64,000 bases of DNA. Source: Otatea glauca. Taxonomy: Eukaryota; Streptophyta; Magnoliopsida; Poales; Poaceae. Positions 23,572-34,145 of this stretch are shown in pieces; positions within the stretch are counted from its first letter, which is position 1, and every line of letters begins with the position of its first letter. Where the stretch lies: NCBI GenBank assembly GCA_036346275.1, contig CM070730.1:40346918-40410917 (forward strand). Reading direction: 5' to 3'. The position numbers and the translations under genes were made by a program. Under the pieces are notes generated by a model, which saw only the letters and a program-made list of their open reading frames with translations, was not told the DNA's origin and searched no databases.

Positions 23572-24724
23572 CCAACTCTGTTAGTGCAAGCGGCTACCAT
23601 TTTAGCTGATTTGCCGGCCATCTCCGTTGGGCCTCCACCATCATCCCAATCGACACCACAGGCTCTGATAGCCGCTGTGGATCCAGCGTCTTCTGACCCA
23701 ACTGACTTGTTGGGTTTCTGCTTGGTTGACATGGAAGACCCTGAAATAATGGCTACGGACGGCTATGACGAAAAAATAAGGAAAATCCTTGAAGTCTCCA
23801 AGGAGGCATCAGCTACGGTAACATCGGTCCCAGGGATGCAAGAGCGTCTTGATAAGCTCTTTGACTTGGTGATGAAGCTGCAGTCGGAGATCCTAAACAA
23901 CAATCAGCTGATACGCGACGCCATGGCCGCCGTTCAAGTTGACTTGCTTCCAGAGGCAATGGCTGCTCTCTTGGAAGTCTACCATTTGGATATGAGAAGG
24001 CAGCAATAGAAGCAGCCCAAGCCCGGATTGCTCTAAGGGAGGCTCAAGAAGCCGACTAAAAATTTTGGATGAGCTGGTGGCCGACGCTAAACCAAGAAGA
24101 AAAAAATTGACATGGACACCCAAACCTTCAAAGTAAACAAAGAGGCGATCCAGAAGCTTGAGTTGATAAAGAAACTTCTTCAAGAGGAGTTGGCCAAGTT
24201 AAACAAGCAAATCTTCGATGGCCAACAAAATCATAGAGAAGTTTGCATCGGCCATTAAAGACCAAAAGCTTGGGATAGCTTTGGCTGTGGCTAGTGTTAA
24301 GAAGGAGTCGGCCAAGATCGTCTTTATGCTTGAAAATGCTAAAGAAGATGAGGTGATCCTGAACTGGGTACATGAGACGGTAGCGAAGGTGGCGGAGCTC
24401 TGTCGGCTTTAGGTGCAAGGCTTCATGGCTCTGGATTGTAATCGGCTTCTCATGCAATGAGCTACTGAAACTTTTGTAATGCAATGATCCTTTTTTGAAG
24501 TACTTAAATTTTTGATCGGCTGTTTAACCGATTTTTATTAATATCTTCACTATCTGCAATTTGACTTGTTTATTTGTACTTTTAGCCATAATTAACCGCA
24601 CCGAGTTAATTTGGATTTCCAAGCAATGAACATTTATATCCGATTAAAAGCCAACCCAAACGCTAGGATAGTATTTTCCATTAATCGCCTTGGGAAATAC
24701 TACTCCTTCCAAAGTCTCCAATAT

Positions 24725-25334
24725 CTAAGAGTTTCTACCAACAAGCAGATTTATCTTATACGACCCTTCCCATGTAGGAGACCACTTACCAAATCGGTTA
24801 TCCCTAAAGCCAACAGGTAGTATAGTTTTCCATACTAAATCGGCTTCGTAAAAAGATTTAGGCATTACTTTCTTATTGTAAGCCTTAGCAACCTTTTCTT
24901 TGTTTTTCTTAAGCCGATCCAATGTACATAGAGACAATTCTGCTAATTTGTCCAAGTTATTGATCGTTAGATCGTTGTAATCTTGAGCTGACAAACCATT
25001 TTGTCTGGCTACTCATATAGAATCAATGTTAATCTCCACAAGTCAAACAACTTCCTGACCGTAAACTAACTGATAGAGCGAAAGCTTCATTGCCCCGTGA
25101 TAGGCTAGCCGATACGCCTATAGTGACTCTGATAACGTTGAATGCCAATTCCTTGGTTTTTCATCAATCTTTCTCTTGATCTGCTTGATTAACATCTTGT
25201 TAGACGATTCAGCTTGACCATTAGCTTGGGCATAACAAGGCGATGAATTTAGTAGCTTCATGTACAAAATCTTAGCAAAGTCTTGAAATTCTCTAGACAT
25301 GAACACAGTACCTTGGTTGGTCGTAATAGTCTGC
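24725..25334 (-). pseudogene. TE5 integrase, C-terminal piece
   Basis: Minus-strand piece separated from the rest by TE6. It begins with TITTNQGTVFMS, where the family has TTDQG: the second catalytic Asp is Asn (codon 25316-25318). It continues with CYAQANGQAESSNKM, which holds the catalytic Glu, and the C-terminal domain (WKTILPVG, then GKWSPTWEGSYKI, ending near 24725). One stop falls between the two open parts near 25010-25110. The fold integrates element DNA into the chromosome. Confidence 0.85.
25330..25334. repeat. Target-site duplication of TE6 (left copy), TCTGC
   Basis: TCTGC before the LTR end of TE6 and again at 37297-37301. It falls inside the TE5 integrase codons. Confidence 0.93.
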
Positions 25335-28300
25335 TGTAAGGACCCGAATCCACTGATTCGAACCCACTGTGTTTACTGCACTATTCCCAGGATCAACGCT
25401 AGTGCACACAGCTTAACATTGGTACATATCACATCATACACAACGATAATAGAATAATAGTTCATTTATTGATATAACTAAATGTATGATCTTATGACCA
25501 ACTTACATTATTAAGCCACGCAGGGCAAGACTGAAAATATAAGCTAATAATTAAGCAAATGGAAAGTAGAAACGAGGTAGCTCATCACCACCACAGCAAC
25601 CAACAAGGCTCGGACCCTAATGACTCGTGTCTTCTTGGACTTCATCTTCCAACACAGTGTAGATTCTTCAACTGTTGATTATTGTTGTTTGGCAAGGGTG
25701 AGTACTTAAAGCACTCAACAAGTTGTGCATGTAATGCAATTCCATGTATCTATATGCAAGGCTTATTCCAATGGATAGGCTATCATGGCTATTTTGCAAT
25801 AAGCAAGATTTATGAACGAATACAAGATATAGATTGTAAAGATGTAAAACAAATAACGATAATAAATAAATTCAGATTTCTCAAGTAAACCAAGTTTCCA
25901 ATCCTAAATCAAGTTCCAATCTTCCATATGGCCATCCCGCCATCCCAACCAAGTTGTCCAATTTATTAATCTAACCCTTAATCAGAATTCCGAGCATTGC
26001 TCAATACCATGAGCACGGCTATCCGAATAGTTTCACACTCTGCAGAGGTTATGCACTTTACCCACGTGATACAACCAAACACCACAAAGGCGAGAGATTA
26101 TAACAAAGCCTTTACAATGCTCTATCTTAACCCGATACTACCCGCTAAGGTTTCAACATCAAGGTCTCAGAAACTACATCCGTGGCCCCCTCTTGCGCCA
26201 TGTGAATTACACCGACCCGGAACTCACACCGACCACGATAGTACCAAAATTAAGACTTTGCAAATTACTCACTAGGTGGCCCATACCGCACATGTGGTTG
26301 CATGATTGACTCAGTCAAAGGCTTGCAAGGTTAAGTCCTTAGTGTGATCAAGGCAAGACTTCCACATACCATCTCGCCCATCGGCCCACCTTGGCCTCCT
26401 CGCCTTGCCACTTGCCCCAATCTAAGTTATTATCACCCGTTGATTACTAAGCACCACGTGCCATCAACAATTCAACATCGCTTGCGTGACATGACTCGCC
26501 ACAACAACTCAATCTCATCGTGTGATCCCACATGACACACAAGTTCATAATATTGTTCCATATTCCATTAATCAAGATTAACTATCAATGATTCTGACAC
26601 ATGTGATGACGTGGCATGGCTAAGCAACTAATACGAACTAATCCTCCAATGTTGATTATAATTATTAACCAACTATATTAAACCAATCTAGGGTAACAAT
26701 GGATCATGGCATACAATGACAAGGTAGGGTATAGATCAATCTGGTATTTTAGCTAAGCCCAAACTAATTTGAAACAGTTGTATAATTGAAATATATGCAA
26801 TAGTGTAAATCAAACATAGCAATTTTACAAACATGGGTTCAACATGATCAAAGCACAACTTGCCTTGGAATAGGTCCTGATCTTGATCTGGAGTTTGCTC
26901 TTGTTATCTGGGTCTTCCTCCGGCGTCGCACAATTCAACGCCTACGCTGCATCAAAGAGAAAAGCAAATAAATGCCAAAACAGAGAGCAATTGAACTCCA
27001 AAATCAATTAAAATTCACCATTAAATAGATCTCAATTTTACAAATTTTTAGAAACTGGAATCACTCAATTCCGAGTTACAATGCAAAAGATATAGCCTTT
27101 TGAAGTTTGAAATAAATCTCAAATCGTAAAATCAGATTTAACAGATTTATTTTTATACCGAAAAGCGATTTATGACATCAGCGTGACGTCAGCCATGGAC
27201 CGAACCGCCCGGTGTCGACATCGCGTTCTTTCGGTCCATGGATCTGCGCCCATGATTCCTTCGGTTCACGGTGGATCCGGCCCACCCGAGTCAAGCTCCC
27301 GACGCGTGGGCCCGCCTCTGGCCGATCGGATCACCACGCGTGGCGCCGACCGACAACCACCTCATCGCCACGCAAGCCGTGAGGCTGATCGCACTCACGC
27401 CGGATCCACGGGTCACCGCAGTTCTCGCCACGCCACTCATCGGCGCACACGCCCTACGGCCATCGCCGCGACCAAGATGGTTACCTTCGGGTTAGGCTCG
27501 ACGCAAGGAGTTCAATGGACGCGAATCGATCGCGATTTCTTCACGGAACCGAGTCGGCAAGGCCTTCTTCAACGGCGCGGCGACTTCCACGACGATCTTC
27601 TCCTCCGACGGTGCTCGACGAAATCAAGCGCGCGCGGGTTTCCCCTTGACGAGACGAATCTAATGGCCCCGTTGCGTGCCTCAAACTCCACGGATGACGG
27701 CGGAATCGACGAAACCGAAGCGGCGGCGCTTCGAGAAAACTCCGATTGCGGCGCACGTGAGCCACTTTCACGGCGAGAGCTTAGGGCTTAAGCCGATATG
27801 ATCCGGTGCCTCGGTGCGCACCTATTTATAGCACTTAGGAGACCAGTCACGCACAAACGGAAGAATCCATGGCGGCGCCGAGACGGACACGAGCGAGTCC
27901 ACGCCGGTCACGCCAAGACGACGACGCCCACCCTACACGTGGCACGATGCTCGGCCGCGATGCACCAAAATCCAACCGAACACGCCGCGGATCCCAACGG
28001 CTGGATTCGAGAGATCCGAATCGATGCGCCCCAACGTGGCCTTTTGATCCGAATCCGACGGTCGAATCAGTCCGACTACGGGCCGACAACGCCACGCACC
28101 GGGCCGCGCGAGTTGGGCCTTTCACGCATGATGTCGGGCCAAGCCCAATCATCGTTCACACGGATTTAAAAGGTTTTCCAATTAAATTAATTCCAGAATT
28201 CATTTAATTTGTTTTAGGCAATAAAACAATCGGAAAATTCCAAGAAAAATCTCAAAATACTTTGAGACATTCTCGACTCAAATAAAATATTTTTGCCAAA

Positions 28301-28466
28301 ACTTTATTTTGACTTTGCACAGATTTAAATACTTTTGAATAAAAAGCAATAAACTTGAAATAACATTTAATTCAAATAAATCCAAAAATCCAAATAAATT
28401 CCGTAAAATCACAAATGCACTTTTAAGCAATAAAAACCTAATTAAGCCAAATTTTGGGATGTTACA
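25335..28466 (-). repeat. TE6 3' LTR, 3132 bp
   Basis: Read on the minus strand it starts TGTAACATCCCAAAATTTGG at 28466 and ends GGGTCCTTACA at 25335. Contains a TATAAATA box (27823-27830), a GC-rich segment (27180-28150) and the shared hairpin (25691-25729). The 202-codon plus-strand frame at 27183-27791 is not kept in the twin LTR. Confidence 0.95.
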
Positions 28467-28468
28467 AA

Positions 28469-28478
28469 CCTCCCCCTT
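28469..28478 (-). other. TE6 polypurine tract
   Basis: Minus strand AAGGGGGAGG, two bases before the 3' LTR start. Confidence 0.85.
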
Positions 28479-28479
28479 A

Positions 28480-28721
28480 TGAATCTCGACAGAGATTGTG
28501 GCTAACTAGAGAATAGGTTCGAATTCGACTTCAATTCTTCTTCTCGCTCCCAAGTGGCTTCACTTTCGAATGATTGCTCCATCAACTCGCAAAGCGAATA
28601 GACTTGTTTCGGTCTTGCGCTCCACAACATCCAAAATTTTGATTGGTTGCTCTTTATAAGTCAAATCTTCTTGCGACTCTATTGCCTCCAACGGGCTTGC
28701 TCATGGCACTCGAGACACTTC
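28480..28721 (-). pseudogene. TE6 chromodomain remnant
   Basis: In shifting frames the minus strand gives DLTYKEQPIKILD, then ATWEREEELK, the usual start and end of the chromodomain at the C-terminus of chromovirus integrase, which targets integration to heterochromatin. At least two frameshifts separate the parts. It is the main evidence for placing TE6 among the chromoviruses. Confidence 0.7.
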
Positions 28722-29760
28722 TTAAGTCTGCGATACATGGAATACATCATGCACTCCGCCAATGACCGAGGCAACTCTAATCGATAAGCTACCTCTCCTC
28801 GACGGCTCGTAATCTTGAACGGACCGACATATCTTGGTGCAAGCTTCCTTTAACGTGAAATCTCTTAACGCCCTTAAGAGGGTAACCACGAGATACACAT
28901 GATCTTCTGGTTCAAAACTCAAATCTCGACGACGGTTGTCTGCGTAGCTTTTCTGTCTTGACTGTGCTATCTTCAACCTCTCTCTGATCATTGCGACTTG
29001 ACTTTCGGCTTCCTCGAGAATGTCTGGCCCAAACACCAAACGCTCTCCCGTTTCATTCCAATTCAACGGAGTACGACAAGCACGTCCATACAATGCCTCG
29101 AATGGTGACATCTGTAGGCTAGCTTGATAACTATTAATGTTACTTAATTCTGCATATGGCAAACATTTATCCCATGACGTGGCATACGCTAAAGCACAGG
29201 CTCTCAACATATCCTCTAAAATCGATTTACTCTTTCACCGACCATCCGTCTCATGGGTGATATGTCAGATCTTGAAATTCAGACGGGTTCCCATTGCTTC
29301 ATGCAACTTATTCCAAAACCTTGAGGTAAATTGGGTACCTCTGTCTGACACAATCTTCTTTGGCACTCCATGCAAACATACAATCCTTGACATGTACAAT
29401 TCTGCCAAACGATCTCCGGCGTAAGTGGTCTTTACTGGGATGAAATGAGCGACCTTGGTTAGACGATCCACGATAACCCAAATGGAATCGTAACCTTTCT
29501 GAGTCTTAGGTAAACCGGTGATAAAATCCATTCCGATTTCCTCCCACTTCCATTCCGGAATTTTTAACGGCTGCAACAGACCAGCGGGTCTTTGATGCAT
29601 GGCTTTTACCCTCTGACATACGTCGCATAAAGCAACATGTTCAGCTACTTCACGCTTCATATTTGGCCACCAGAATCTCTCTTTCAAATCTTGGTACATT
29701 TTAGCACTTCCTGGATGAATTGAGTACTTTGAATCATGCGCTTCCTCAAGAATCAATTGT
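28722..29760 (-). pseudogene. TE6 integrase
   Basis: From 29756: zinc-binding domain (HDSKYSIHPGSAKMY, then CDVCQRVKA), catalytic core with WEEIGMDFITGLP (first Asp), SDRGTQFTSRFW (second Asp). A frameshift near 29265-29210 falls just before the Glu-bearing segment. The frame resumes at 29210 with LPYAELSNINSYQASLQ and a conserved C-terminal part (CRTPLNWNETGERLVFGP) up to VHDVFHVSQ. A further shift precedes the chromodomain. Confidence 0.88.
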
Positions 29761-29776
29761 TTTAATTCCTTTTATC

Positions 29777-30406
29777 CTAGCACACAAATTCGCCTTTGAA
29801 GAACATAGTTCCTTGTTCGTCCAGAGTGAAATCTAAGGCTAGGCCTTCTTCCTTTTTAGCCTTGATTTTTGAAATTTTATCGTCATCTTGTTGACCTTCT
29901 CTAATCTGATCCTCTAATGTTGGCTTCACTTCTAGCGCAGCTATCATTCCTTGCGGAACGACTTCCAATCTTAGCTTCTGAAATTCCTTGCATAATTCCG
30001 GTTGATCCTCCATTGACAATGTATTTGCGCTATGGCTCTTTCGACTCAGAGCATCTGCCACCACATTGGCTTTTCCAGGGTGATAATGGATTCCCATATT
30101 ATAATCCTTAATTAGCTCAAGCCATCTTCGCTGCCTCATATTCAGGTCAGATTGAGTGAATATGTATTTCAGACTCTTATGGTCCGTATATATCTCACAT
30201 CTATTTCCTATGAGATAATGACGCCATATCTTTAAAGCATGCACTACTGGCACTAACTCCAAATCATGCGTTGGGTAATTCACTTCATGCGGTCTCAATT
30301 GTCTCGACGCATAAGCAACGACTTTGCCTTCTTGCATTAACACGCATCCCAAGCCCTGCTTCGAAGCATCGCAGTAAATGTCAAATCCATTCTGCACATC
30401 TGGCAA
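29777..30406 (-). pseudogene. TE6 RNase H and connector
   Basis: Open for 209 codons on the minus strand: FDIYCDASKQGLGCVLMQ, then HDLELVPVVHALKIWRHYL and YTDHKSLKYIFTQ, then GKANVVADALSRKSH. It degrades the RNA strand of the RNA:DNA hybrid. The C-terminal connector (about residues 110-209) leads to integrase. It joins RT (30409) with only a frameshift, so it belongs to one pol gene. Confidence 0.9.
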
Positions 30407-30408
30407 TA

Positions 30409-31160
30409 CTAATACGGGCCATTGTTAAACGCTTTAATTCCATGAAACTTTTCTCGCACTCTGGCCCATGCAAACTTCTTTTCTTTCTTCAACAAGCTGC
30501 GTCGGGGTTTAGCAATTGTCGAGAATCCTTCTATGAACCGACGGTAATATCCCGCCATTCCCAGAAAACTACGAATCTGAGTAATGCACTTGGTGGCTCC
30601 CAATGCAACATCAAGTCCACTTTTGCTGGGATCAACTGCGACTCCTTTGGTAGTCATTACATGACCGAGAAATTCAACTTTCTCCTTCCAAAATTCACAC
30701 TTGCTAAACTTAGCATATAGTTGATGCTCTCGCAGCCTGTCTAAAACCATCCTTAGATGTTCTGCATGCTCTTCTTCGCTTTTGAGTAAACCAAAATATC
30801 GCCTATGAAGACTACCACAAACTTATCCAAGTAATCCATAAAAACTTTATTCATCATGTTCATGAAATATGCTGGGGCATTAGTCAATCCAAATGACATG
30901 ACTGTGAACTCATAATGTCCATATCGCGTAGAGAACGCAGTCTTAGGCACATCCTCAGCTCGGATCTTCAACTGATGGTATCCTGAACGAAGATCTATCT
31001 TGGAGAAAACTCCAGCTCCTCTTAACTGATCAAATAAGTCATCGATCCCGGGCAACGGATACTTATTCTTGATCGTTACTTCATTCAATGCCACGATAAT
31101 CAATGCACATTCTAAGACTTCCATCCTTCTTGCGACAAACAAAACCGGGCTCCCCACGGT
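30409..31160 (-). pseudogene. TE6 reverse transcriptase, active-site Asp lost
   Basis: Two abutting frames (31157-30753 and 30750-30409). Palm: NKYPLPGIDDLFDQLRGAGV, SKIDLRSGYHQLKIR, GLTNAPAYFMNMMNKVF, then the active site VVVFIGDILVYSK. The family has FIDD here; codon 30801-30803 (complement) gives Gly for the first Asp, which should abolish polymerisation. Thumb: KVEFLGHVMTTKGV and QIRSFLGMAGYYRRFI. Confidence 0.9.
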
Positions 31161-31172
31161 GATGAACTTGGT

Positions 31173-31990
31173 CTAATGAAACCTTTTCTTGCGCTTCCTC
31201 AATCGCTTCTTCATTTCCACTAACTCGTCAAGAGGCATCCGATATGGTCTCTTTGATATCGGTCTTTGTACCGGCGCTAACTCGATAACGAACTCGATAT
31301 CACGGTCGGTGGCAATCCGGCAAATCTTACGAAACACATCCGGTATTCCTCGCCATCGCACATCTTCCATGCTGATGGCTTTCACGCTGTTGACCATTAA
31401 CTGCCCATCTCGAACTGCGGTCGCTTGAAACTCCACTTTCTTGCCACTAGGGCCTTTCAAAGTTACAATCCTTCGGCCACAATCCAAAACAGCCTTATGC
31501 TTTGACAGCCAATCCATTCCAAGGATGACGCCTAGGATTGCGCGTCTATCAAGATAAGATTCGCTAGGAATTCTATCCCATTCATAAGCAACTTAGCTCC
31601 CAAACACCCAAGGCTAGATCTAAGCTCAGATCCTGGGGCTTGGACTAAGAGCACACACTTAAGATTCACCACTTTAAATCCATTCTTGGTTGCAAAACTT
31701 TGAGACACAAGCGAATCGAAGCTCGTAATCAAACAAAGCATGGCAGTGTAATCGAGTTGACCAGAACTTACCCAAGACGACGTCTGTTGCCTCTTGAGCT
31801 CCATCGGTGATGTGGTTGATCCTTCCACGCATCGTTGATCGCGGCGTTGCTCGGCTTGGCTTGGTGCACGATTTCCTCCCGATGTTGGTGCTTTAGCGGG
31901 TGTTGTTCCTGTGTTGAAACGAATCGGCGTGATGCCTCCTTTTGTGGACACCTATTGGAAAAGTGCCTGCTCGCTGCGTATAGCATCTTT
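31173..31990 (-). pseudogene. TE6 gag knuckle and protease region
   Basis: From 31990 downward: the tail of the gag zinc knuckle (RHFSNRCPQK), a variable linker, then the protease. Its catalytic DS/TG segment near 31720 is altered and spread over two frames. After a shift follows the conserved MDWLSKHKAVLDCGRRIV (31517 on) and the linker MPLDELVEMKKR into RT. Protease would cut the polyprotein into gag and pol products. Confidence 0.78.
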
Positions 31991-32937
31991 TCACGCAGAT
32001 CGCTGATTTCCTCTGGTGCATTGTTACCTGTCTTTGGGTCTCAAAATTCGATTGGCGGGGCGAGTGCGGGGGTTGATGTCCTGTTCACAGTTGGTGGTTG
32101 GAATCTAGCAAATTGCTGTGGTGACATCCTCAAACGTAGATGATTTGGACGTCCACCCTGATTGTTCATCAAGCGCTTACGGTTTTCACCTAGCTCTTTG
32201 CGCTTATCCTCTAGGATCAAAGCCTTATTTACCAGCTCTGAAAATCTGGAAATTGTGGGTAATCAGTCCCACCTGTAGTCCTGAATTCAGCCCCTTCATG
32301 AAACGAGACTGTCTGGCTTTATCTGTCGCTACGTCTTCAGGGGCATAGCGAGCTAACTGAGTAAATTTGTTCAAGTATTCGGCCACTGGTTGGCCTCCTT
32401 GCTTCAAAGCTCTGAACTCCTCCTTCTTAAGATCCATCATTCCCTCTGGGACATGATATCGCGAAAGCATTAGTAAACTCCTCCTGTGTTATCTCTGTGG
32501 GGCTCCATGAGCGCACAAGAGTTCTCCCACCACTCTGCGGCGGTTCCTTCAAGTTGATGAGAGGCGTAGAGCACCTTCTCATTGCCCTCACACTGAGTGA
32601 TGTGCAGCTTCTTCTCAATTGTCCTAAGCCAGTCATCGGCTTCCAAAGGATTCACATTTCCCGAAAAAGTTGGTGGCCTAGTCCTCATAAAATCTGATAG
32701 CTTTGACATAGGTCGAGGTCCACCATGATTGTTCTGAGTTGCAGGGTTGTTGTGATTTACTGCTGCATTGGTCATCTGCTGCATCATTGTCTGCATCAGT
32801 TGAGTCTGCGCTGCCAGAAATGCTCCTAGATTCTGCATGTCTACTGTCGGTGGTTGAGGGCTGCCTCCATCATTGGGGTTGTCATTCTGACGCAGTCCAC
32901 TTCCTGAAGCACCGTTGTTTCCTCGAGTATTCACCAT
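31991..32937 (-). pseudogene. TE6 gag, frameshifted
   Basis: Starts MVNTRGNNGASGSG at 32937, a typical Tekay gag start, with a Gln/Met-rich N-terminal segment (LAAQTQLMQTMMQQM) and KLSDFMRTRPPTFSGN. The capsid part (YASHQLEGTAAEWWENS) runs to about 32470. After one frameshift it continues at 32470-32225 with EYLNKFTQLARYAPEDVATDKARQ (cut here for length). The knuckle region is at 31990. Two or three single-base shifts and no early stop separate the parts. Confidence 0.88.
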
Positions 32938-34130
32938 CTGATGATTGCCTCTTAGGTTAGGAAAGGTAGATGTAGCATAGATAAGAAGTAAGAATTTCTA
33001 AAGCGGGGAGATATGTTATACCCAAACTGAACAATTCTTTATTTAACTTGGTATGGTGCTTATTTAAGCCTACAAGCTTTGCAACACATACTGCACACTC
33101 AGCAATACAAAGAAGCAAACTAAACACGAACCTTAACGTCAACTAGAAAGGTAAAGGCTAACTTAAAGACGCGACTCACACTCGAGTCTCAACACAGCTC
33201 CAAGGCTGACACTCACTCATCCAGCCACCTGGTGAGACCGATCCGCGCATACACCGGCGGGTGGGTGCATCGAGCAAACCTATCCTCGATGACCTATTAC
33301 TAGGTCCTCTGCAACAACGGGTCTCTCCTCCTCTCGCTCCCACTCTCGCTCCTCTGGATCCTCCTCGACTCCTCACCGCTCTGAACTCTCGAGTCACGCG
33401 CTCCACTCGTCCTCAATCGCCTCCAGTGGCCTCTCCCACTCGGTGATCATCCCGATGGTCAAGCACGGGTCACCTCGAGTTCTGCTCTGCTACTCGAGTG
33501 CCTCGTATACGCCTCCACCCTCGGGTAGTCTCTCTCATATGATCCTCCCGGGCAAGGGCGAACTCGCAAGGTGCGTCGCCAGAGCACACTCGCTCCCTCG
33601 ATCCGTCGTCTTGGCATGCTTGAACGTCTCGTGAAGTCGGAACACCGAGTCGTGAAGCTCGTCGGCGTAGTCGCGGCGGACACGGCGAAGAGCAAGTCGA
33701 GCGACCTCTGAATTGCAACCTCGTGACGAGAATCTTCTCGGAGATGTTGATTGGCCCGCTAGCTTCCTCGCTCTCCCGAGCGAGATGATCAACTTGCAAA
33801 TAAATCCTCGGTGTACACCATTCACCGACCACCGCCTCCTCGGTAAAGTGGACGATAAAAACCTCCAAGCGTCAAGTACTCTCCACACTCCATGGCGTAG
33901 CCGCCACCGCTCCTCAAAGGTCTGAACGATCGGCATCCGCTTCACAAGAACTTGGAATAAGTTCTCCACCAAACGGCAAGTAAAGCGGGTAAATTTAGCA
34001 AAGGCGAGAAGTAGAGAATGAGATGAGTCGAGAGGGTTTTATTAGTCAAGCTTAGATTTTCTTTTAGAAAATAATTTTGGACACACTCAAGACACCTCCA
34101 AACTATCTAGGCCAAGACCTACAACAAGAT
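32938..34130 (-). other. TE6 leader with unexplained GC-rich reading frame
   Basis: About 1.2 kb between the primer binding site and gag, nearly twice the TE4 leader. The part 33180-33970 is GC-rich and holds a 145-codon minus-strand frame (33972-33535, starting MVENLFQVLVKRM) and an overlapping 132-codon frame (33868-33470). I do not recognise a domain. The product would be Arg-rich with one aromatic stretch. It may be captured host DNA, a real upstream ORF, or just GC-driven openness. Confidence 0.4.
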
Positions 34131-34141
34131 GCTCGATACCA
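34131..34141 (-). other. TE6 primer binding site (initiator tRNA-Met type)
   Basis: Minus strand TGGTATCGAGC, four bases after the 5' LTR end. It lacks one base of the canonical TGGTATCAGAGC. Confidence 0.85.
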
Positions 34142-34145
34142 CCTC

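Larger units (their letters stand above)
21680..24412 (+). pseudogene. Antisense plant-mobile-domain (aminotransferase-like) gene inside TE5
   Basis: The gene runs opposite to TE5, between the end of its integrase and its 3' LTR. Such antisense extra genes are known in grass Tat elements (Grande gene23 type). The plant mobile domain is readable from about 21719 (FKGWKTWYNYIAAQKREIW, then FWSDTFNAFMFRTGLVGPTL) through the segment near 22040-22330 (AFLNPWLD, then LGPTQVYQTIVEQLVEGH) to about 23020 (NTRRAGHSSFWWSSIAEAL). Stops occur near 21995, 22116, 22325 and 22534, with a small frameshift near 23000. After two intron-like gaps, the C-terminal part at 23572-24412 is Ala/Pro-rich, then charged and helical, probably coiled coil. 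The domain is found in plant nuclear proteins and in transposons; its biochemical activity is not established. Confidence 0.75.

Noticed and set aside
27183..27791. 202-codon plus-strand reading frame in the TE6 3' LTR
   Set aside because: It is antisense in a GC-rich LTR segment; the twin copy at about 36020-36610 is broken by several indels and the product has no recognisable domain.
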